64,000 bases of DNA, taken from the NCBI GenBank assembly GCA_011319805.1, contig SJRY01000255.1, positions 62,001 to 126,000 on the forward strand, written 5' to 3'. The first letter of the stretch is position 1, and every line of letters starts with the position of its first letter. Below are positions 57,061 to 64,000 of the stretch, piece after piece. This DNA comes from Macrocybe gigantea (taxonomy: Eukaryota; Basidiomycota; Agaricomycetes; Agaricales; Callistosporiaceae). The position numbers and the translations under genes were made by a program. The notes beneath the pieces are model-generated. The model did not search any database, was not told the DNA's origin, and saw only the letters and a program-made list of their open reading frames with translations.

Positions 57061-60000
57061 ATGTTTAGCCGCTTGCTTCTAATTTCGTGCATATGCATCG
57101 TCATTGCGGTCATACTCTACTTCTTCTACTGGAACCGCTTCATTGGTTTTCTTATCGGAAGAATTGTCCGTCTTCTCTATTGGGGAACGGAGGGACCTAG
57201 CATTCGGATTGAAATTGGCACGTACTCACGGAGGATGCTGGTGCACCTTCACCGCTAATACCGTTTCACAGGTTCAATCCACTTCTCCCTGTTGGCAGGA
57301 CGAATATTGTTGAAGGACCTCAGATATTATTCCACCAACCAGACGGTTAAAGTCGTTAAAGGGCAAATACAATGGAGATATTGGATTCGACGGCCAACTG
57401 CGGAGGAAGACTTGAATACCATTCGAAGCGAGGAGGATCGTAAGTGCTGCTGCGTCCTTATTAATGATCCAGTCTCCCGTTAACAAAATGTCTATGTGTC
57501 GTGCAGAAGCACAGTCTCCCTCTCTTCGTTGTCGTATTCATATATCTTTCCAAGGCTTCGAGTGGCTTTTATACAACCGGTCTACCGCCTACGATAATAT
57601 CGTGTCGCAGATGGAAGGCAACACGCCGACACGGCCAACCTCGCGATCTACGGAACCAAGGCAATCCGTAAGCAAGTCTTCACGTGCGGGTGCGAGAACA
57701 TCTGTCGTTACGAAGCCGGGACTTACGATCGAGATGTTCAGGTTCTGCGTCTCCCTTCTATCCGCCCTCATTGGTAAGGACTTCTCGCTACGTTCCTCGT
57801 GTCGCGAAGAAATTTTTCGCATGGACGAGAAGTCAGCTCCCCAGCCTTGATCCCAAAGATCTCCTTCCTCTTGGCATCGAGGTATCTAAGGGCGCGATCA
57901 TATTGGGCAATTCTTCAACCCCTAATCTCCTTGTCGCTGAATTTCAAAGGTCTGAAGGTACCTTTGGCATAGTCGAGGTTCGCCCCATTCTTGTCCCTGC
58001 CTCTACAGCTGCGTTGACATTTGTCGTTGATGATTTTCAAAGGCACGATCCAAGTACGACCAGTACAGACACTCGCTTTCACTAAAGTTTCACAGTGCTT
58101 TAATTCGCTATGCCCGTAATGATGGCTATGTCGATCCAATGACATCTATGGGAGAATTGGTTCACGGTCGAATTATCCAGTATGACCTTGATCTTCTTTG
58201 CAAAGACTCATCGTTCACATTCCACCAGGTATTCTACTCTCAACCGCCCTTCGTCTTATCTGTCCTATCGTCATTTTATTAAGCTATGGCAGCAGCTCGG
58301 ACTCTCTGCGCTCACGTCCAAGTATTCTTCGGATCATCGAGAGCTGCATGCAAAGCAACAACAGGCGACTCACCGAGTACAGAAGAGCGTTAAATCCACA
58401 GAACGTCCTGTTGCCATAGATGCAAACTATTTGAACGTGGAATATGCAATCGAACGCAAAATTCTTGAAGCACCGCTATTGGAGCTGGTTTATTATGTAG
58501 ATGTTGTCGGGGAAGTCCCTTTTCTCCCTGATGGCGGCGGAAGAAGTCAACCATTCGACCTTGGTAATGGTGACGTGGTGCCAGAGTGGGGTTTCGATGT
58601 TATCATCACTAGCGGAATCATAAGATATGGACCTTGGGCTGATCGTCAGAGGTATCTCGCTGCCTTTTATGTGCTTGTTCTGAAATCTCACATTACGCTC
58701 CCCTAGGGTGGAGCTCCAGAAGACTTTTTTCCCGCCCACATATCAAAATAATGAGCAGACGCCCATGCTCAGGCCCGGGGACAAGCGGTTATGGACCGAA
58801 ATGCGCATTTTCATCGAGCTGCGCGACAGTACAACGCTGCATGTTCCGTTTCGAGAATTCTCCAAGGTATTCTGTATGTCGATTGTCCAATGACATCTGC
58901 TTACCCCATGATACAGGATTGGCAATGGGATGACCAGGTGGATGGCATGCAACGCCAACGAAATCGAGAGTCTGCCATTATTCATTTGGCAGTGGGCGAC
59001 TGTTCGACCATCAAATACACGCTACCAATGATTGTCGGACCAGCAGGCTACGAACCGAGTCTGGAGGTTCATCTGGACACCATCACGGTTACTTCAAGCT
59101 TGAATGATATCCGGCTTGTTGTCGCCGAGTCATGTAGAGTATGGATAAACCTGAAATGTGTCTATTTGGAGTTTGACATTTCGGCAGGTCCGCGGCGAGT
59201 TCCCGACACCACGGGAATGGAACGCGGAACGCACTTGGTCCATTGCCGTCTTCCTCAGGCAGCCCGTGTTATATCTGATTCGTGACCACATCAATATGTT
59301 CATTGATCTCGGAAAGGACTGGACGGCGGGTCCACCAAGTGACTATCAGCGTTTCATCCCCATGATATACAATTTCGATTTGGCTCTCCACCACTACGAG
59401 CTCAATACTTACGCCAATGATCACAATATTATCGACAAGCCCTTGGTCAGAGACGAGAATGGCATGTGACTATAATGTATGTATTGACCTTAGGACTGAC
59501 TGGTTTCCACAGCTCTGGTTACTCTCCGAGGAGCCCGTTTACAAACTAGTGTCAAGGTACCTTCAAATACATACCGACCAGATTCCACGACCATCCCTTT
59601 CCACATTGATGTTCCCGATGCCTCCGTCGGCCTGTCTCTCCCGCGCTGGCACACCATGGCAGCACATGCACCAAAGGAAGGGAATAGCCTAGCTTCAGTA
59701 TCTCATTTGTCGGTGACAGGATCATATCTTTATTTTGCTGATGTCCGTGAAGACAACGTTGAGCAGCTTAAACTCCAATTCACGGTCCGTTTTGCCCCCA
59801 TCTAAAGGCATGGCAAAGAACTCATGTCCATTCCATTCCCTAGGCTCATGGCCTATCGTACAAGATCTTGGGATGGTCCATACGTTATTTTATGGTTATG
59901 CGTGAAAACTATCTGGGCACCTTCACCCACTTCACAACGTTGCACGAATACTTGGAGAAAAGAAAGCAGAACCTGCCTGTAGGTGATCCCATTCATGCAA

Positions 60001-63000
60001 AATATCGCGAAGGAAAGGTACGAATTGAAAACCAATGCCTTAGCGTAGCTGACCGTTACACCAGTCGAATATGCTGCATGTTGAACTCTTAGTGTCTATC
60101 GAGAATGCCTCGCTTATTCTTCCAGCTGGCCTGCCGGGTTATGAGTCTGCAGGACCTACTGAACACGAAGACGTTGGAATAGGTGCATGTCTCTATCTCA
60201 CCGTGCCCGAAGTCCAGCTTCAGCTGAGACTGCACGACTATTATATGGGTGAGTGCTTCGGATCTATCCCGGATGACAGTACTCATGACAGTCAGACATG
60301 TCTCTTAACACGGATACATTATCTGGGATGATCCTGAGTGATTACCCGCAAAGGGTCTCGCATAGCTGGATCCCACCCAAGATAAGGAATGATAGGCTGC
60401 TGATTGATAGTAAGCATTCATCATTTTGCATCTAAATGCTGCCTTAATTTTTAAATAAGGTCTTGATATAACGGCGAACCGATTATTTGGGCCACAGCCC
60501 CGAACAGCCACCTATCTTTGCATTTGGGAGATACGAGTCGGGCGCACCAAAGCTGTTCTATCCCCTGCGGAATCCCGAATACTCCTCGCCGCTGTGACGG
60601 CTTTTCGGCTGAATTTCGCAGACTTGCCAAATGCGCCGGCAGAGGAGTTCCAACCGGCGGCAGATCCTGATGGTACGCTAATAACAACTGTTGTTCACTT
60701 TGCCCTGAATCCTTCCTCTATTTCAGCCACCTTCGTTAAGGTATCTTTTGGTAGGATGGATGTGACGTGGAAAGCCGGGCCCGGTGCTGTCGTACTAAAC
60801 ATCCCATTCGGCGGTCATATCGATTCAAATGATCTTGCTGGTCAGTATCACCGCAGAGTCACCAGCATTCGATTACCAGAGGTTTCGATGAAAGCGCTAT
60901 TGAGTCCTTCAATCGAAGCGGACCGTTGGCTGGAAGCGGCAGATGTATCTTTAGACATTTCTGTGGACATTTACTCTTCTCCTCGTGGCCTAGAGTCCAT
61001 CTCCGAAACTCAACGTTCTTACATGGAGGAGCAAGATCGACTGACAGGACGAGCGCGTCTATTGTTGTCCTCCCTGAGAGGGGATATTCGCGCCCTATCA
61101 AGTCAGTCCACTACTCTTGTTGTAGAATTCTGTGCTGATAACTTCTTAGAGCACAGGAAAATGCATTATAAGGGACTTTATTTGCCCCAACCTGCTTTTC
61201 CAGAGCTCGGCAGAGACACAAGACATGGGAGACGAGAGCAAACGACTTCGGACATGCAGTCCCAGGACATGAGGTATTCCAATGTGGCTCCGTTCTCTGA
61301 ATCAGACGAAGACCAGGAAATTTCGGAAGCTGATCGTGATGCCCACCTAGCGTGCGTTGATCCTTCATGATTTCTCCTCATCAAAACCCCTGAAAACACT
61401 GAAATAGCCGTCTACGGCTAGCGAACGCCGTTCGCGATGTCGTGAATGAAGACGACCAGAACATGACAAGTGGCGATGAGTCTGACAATGAGGATTTGAC
61501 CGATGTCACTTCTGATAGCGACTGGCTTGAATCTATAGGTGCGGGTTATCATATTTATTGTCGATTTTTTTTAACCTTGCATGTTAGAATTCACTGATGA
61601 CGATGAATCATTATTCGCATGTTATTCGCGGCTCACAAGGCATTATACGGCTCCAACATTGTTGCACCCAGCGAGCTGGGAAGGATCCCCTTTTGTTATC
61701 ATGAAAGTGAGTGTTTGCATCACGTTTTGATTCCTTGGTCGGTTTAAAGGTCGTCCAGGAATACCATCCCCCAGAATTTGCGAACGTCGCCAAGCAGTCT
61801 CCCCACCATTGGAAGAATCTCTCACACCAGGTTCTACCTGTGCAAATTGACACGGGAAATCGACGAGCTATAGATTGAAATCGCGGGACGGAGTGCAAGC
61901 CAGGATGACGCCGTTAGTCGTGCGTCTTCTAGGATCTTTCGAGGAGGAAACGGAGGAGCAAGTATGTGTCCATTTCTCTCCGTTGCTGGATACTGACTGT
62001 CGTAGCCGCTGAGCCCAGAACTGTGGATAGATTCCTTCCTGTCGACCTACCTCACTGAGATCTTTCCTCGAAAATCTCCTGGAGACTCAGTCACATACTT
62101 TGAAATTTCGTCACCATCGGTCCTTTTATCATTCCCTCAAAAAATATCCATTGCAGACCTCAGATCGATGTCATCCGTTGACTTGGATGACGAAACGGAT
62201 CTCCTATGCACTGTTGCAGTTCCTCATGCAAGTCTTACTGGGTTACATATGAGCGGGTTTACGTCTCACCGTGACGTAAGTTGCATCGGGGGATTCGAGC
62301 GGCTTGTTATTGCACTTCAAATGTTACCAATCCGGAGGCGTCCCTCAAGCTTGCATCTCGAGAAACAGGTTTTCGACTTTGAAGCATCCGATTTCCGGGT
62401 GGAACTGATCAAGGGGAGGCTCCGTCTTGAATGGGACCACACAGCTACCAGCATTGATCACGTAGGGCCTGAAAACGTAATTGCTACCTTCTTGTCATTT
62501 CGTGAAGCTCTGTCAAGTCTCCAGTCCTGTCGTCGCCGATGGAACAACTACTGCTCTGAACTCGGCCAAATCATCGTTGCCGATATTGTAACATCCTCGA
62601 CTAACCGGGCCATCATCGATCCGTTATCGACAATTCAACATTCTTACCTGGTGCAACAGGGGAAACCGCGTCAGTTACGTACAGATACGACATTCCGATT
62701 TCTCTTCCATCTGCGTAACTGCCTTTGGCACCTTGGTAGCGAGCAAAAGGGCAAGTTGCACCGTCTGCAGAATATGGAGGCTCTTAATCCGAACGATTTC
62801 AAGTCATTGCTCGAGTCGCGACTTTCGGAAGTTGACCAAGATACTTATCAAGGTCATCTCTCTTCGTTGGAGTCATTCTTTTCTATCCTGCGTGCATCTC
62901 AAGCTCAATCCACACCAAGATCTCGCCTTCCTTACTCCTCATTGCATATGAAGTTCACCAGCTTTTCGGTCTTGATCATGGACCCTACCTCCGCGTCTCC

Positions 63001-64000
63001 GAGTAAGTTCGATGTGACAGAAACGTCTCTTAGCGGTTTTACTCGCGAATTCGAAACCATGCAAGCATTTCAGCTGCTGCTTTATCACAGACGTCTTTTA
63101 AGGAAAGGTCAGCCCGCAAAGTAACGAAAACGTCTGTGTCAGCAGTTCTCGGAGATATCTCCTTGATTGTGCTGCCGCACCTTATCCGCTTCACTCACCA
63201 TCTGTTGAGGGTTCGAAGGTATCTGGCTGTTTTGACGACCTCAAATTTGCATAAGACCGTTACGCCTTCTCAAATATCCGCCCCCTTCCTTCACTCTCGA
63301 ATACTGAAATCGCCTATGCTCTTCGCTCGTTCAAGATACAGGCTGCGGCGCAAGATCTGGCACTCGAGTTTGTTGTATTAAATACTCACGGCATCTTGAC
63401 GTTTTTAGTGGGCCTTCTGGACGACAAAGGCCGCCGAATGAATAATCTCTGCTTTTCTCCCAGGTTTACCTGCGTGCGCGTTCCCTGAGCGATGTCGTAA
63501 AAGAGAACGACCAGGATGTCCTCGCTTCACTGGAGCTTTCAGGAGGAAAGCTGCACAATGCTTCAACTCAAGACTCGCATTTAAAAGTGAACCAGCGCTT
63601 GGTTTTCTCCTTGGCGGCACTTCGTTTTCGTGTTCCACGGAGCGCTCTACGACTATATCGGTTCGCTGATCAGTGGAGGGCCGACTTCCTCACTGAAATC
63701 GAGGCTACTATGCAAGCATTATTAGGAGAATTGCAAGCGTCATCCCAAGGGATACCAGAGCAGTCACGGAGCCTGGAGATCCTCCCGTCAGTAGAGTTCA
63801 AGGCGACGTAACATCCTTGAATATCTCCCTGCAAGTGATGCATGGGACGTGGCTCTCCTGGGAGGCCTATCATGCTATCACTTACATGAACACCGCTTTA
63901 TCGCTCAATTCCACCTGTCATTTCGGCTTTCAAGTTGCATCTATGGCCTTGAGTATATGGTCGAAACCAGTCACACCTGACGTATCTCTGGGAACCCGAG
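57061..64000 (+). CDS. CSF1: CSF1-type bridge-like lipid transfer protein (BLTP1 family), 5' part
   Basis: The gene starts at ATG 57061 and continues past the window end. Exon 1 (57061-57217) encodes a TM anchor LLLISCICIVIAVILYFFYWNRF followed by the conserved GFLIGRIVRLLYWGTEGPSIRIEIGSIHFSLLAGRI block (the last part from exon 2, 57272-57439). Later parts keep the family pattern: LKDLRYYSTNQTVKVVKGQIQWRYW, PKDLLPLGIEVSKGAIILGNSSTPNLLVAEF. Csf1 forms a long hydrophobic groove between membranes and supports lipid transfer and GPI-anchor synthesis. The first intron starts GC instead of GT. Single bases seem missing near 57721 and 57774. I traced frames only in part beyond about 58.1 kb; the open stretches at 60594-61370 and 62168-63124 belong to it. 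Confidence 0.85.

Noticed and set aside
1..64000. Programmed ribosomal frameshifting as the cause of the many frame breaks
   Set aside because: There is no shared slippery site or structure, every break is a missing base, and unrelated housekeeping genes are affected. Sequence error is the simpler reading.

Overview
The window is nuclear DNA of a filamentous basidiomycete, most likely an Agaricomycete. About 24 protein genes lie 0.1-0.7 kb apart on both strands, nearly all split by many 45-70 bp GT-AG introns. Gene content (Mei2-like protein, Mia40, class II HDAC, phenylalanine ammonia-lyase, Dsc4-type DUF1746, Csf1) is fungal. The species cannot be named from the sequence. I saw no operon, CRISPR array, phage or recognisable transposon.

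Layout. 1-6 kb: 3' end of a Mei2-like RNA-binding protein, a DUF3128 protein, two tandem HSL-type alpha/beta hydrolases and a formate/nitrite transporter. 6.3 kb: an intron-containing tRNA-Gly(GCC). 6.5-14 kb: housekeeping block of MCM2, MIA40, an NFKBIL1-like protein and casein kinase 2 alpha. 14.3-19.4 kb: a very long PH/Sec7 protein. 20.6-30 kb: metabolism and transport (flavin reductase-like protein, iron-containing alcohol dehydrogenase, CDF metal transporter, phenylalanine ammonia-lyase), then about 1.5 kb with no gene I can support. 30.2-36.6 kb: NIPA-type transporter, small PPxY membrane protein, TCP11/Sok1-like protein and TFIIH subunit Ssl1. 36.7-50.5 kb: paraoxonase-like lactonase and two paralogous membrane-anchored amidohydrolases that flank an unrecognised 926-aa helical protein and RAD10/ERCC1. 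50.6-64 kb: HDA1-type deacetylase, a four-TM protein, a Dsc4-like protein, a twin-CX9C protein and the 5' part of a CSF1-type bridge lipid-transfer protein that runs off the window.

The most important point for a user is base quality. At about 27 places the conserved reading frame can only be kept by assuming one missing base. All are deletions, many in short homopolymers, and they hit essential genes (MCM2, SSL1) as well as dispensable ones. Twelve other multi-exon genes read through cleanly. This looks more like uncorrected sequencing error than mass pseudogenisation, and automatic gene calls here will be fragmented. The biology most worth a second look: a Sec7 domain that appears to lack the catalytic glutamate, three GC-AG introns, coding exons of 13-16 nt, the amidohydrolase/lactonase neighbourhood with a changed histidine motif in one paralogue, and the unrecognised 926-aa protein. 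I found no convincing new multi-gene system.

Exon boundaries were worked out by eye from splice signals, phase and remembered family sequences. Boundaries given to the base are predictions, and none was checked by alignment.
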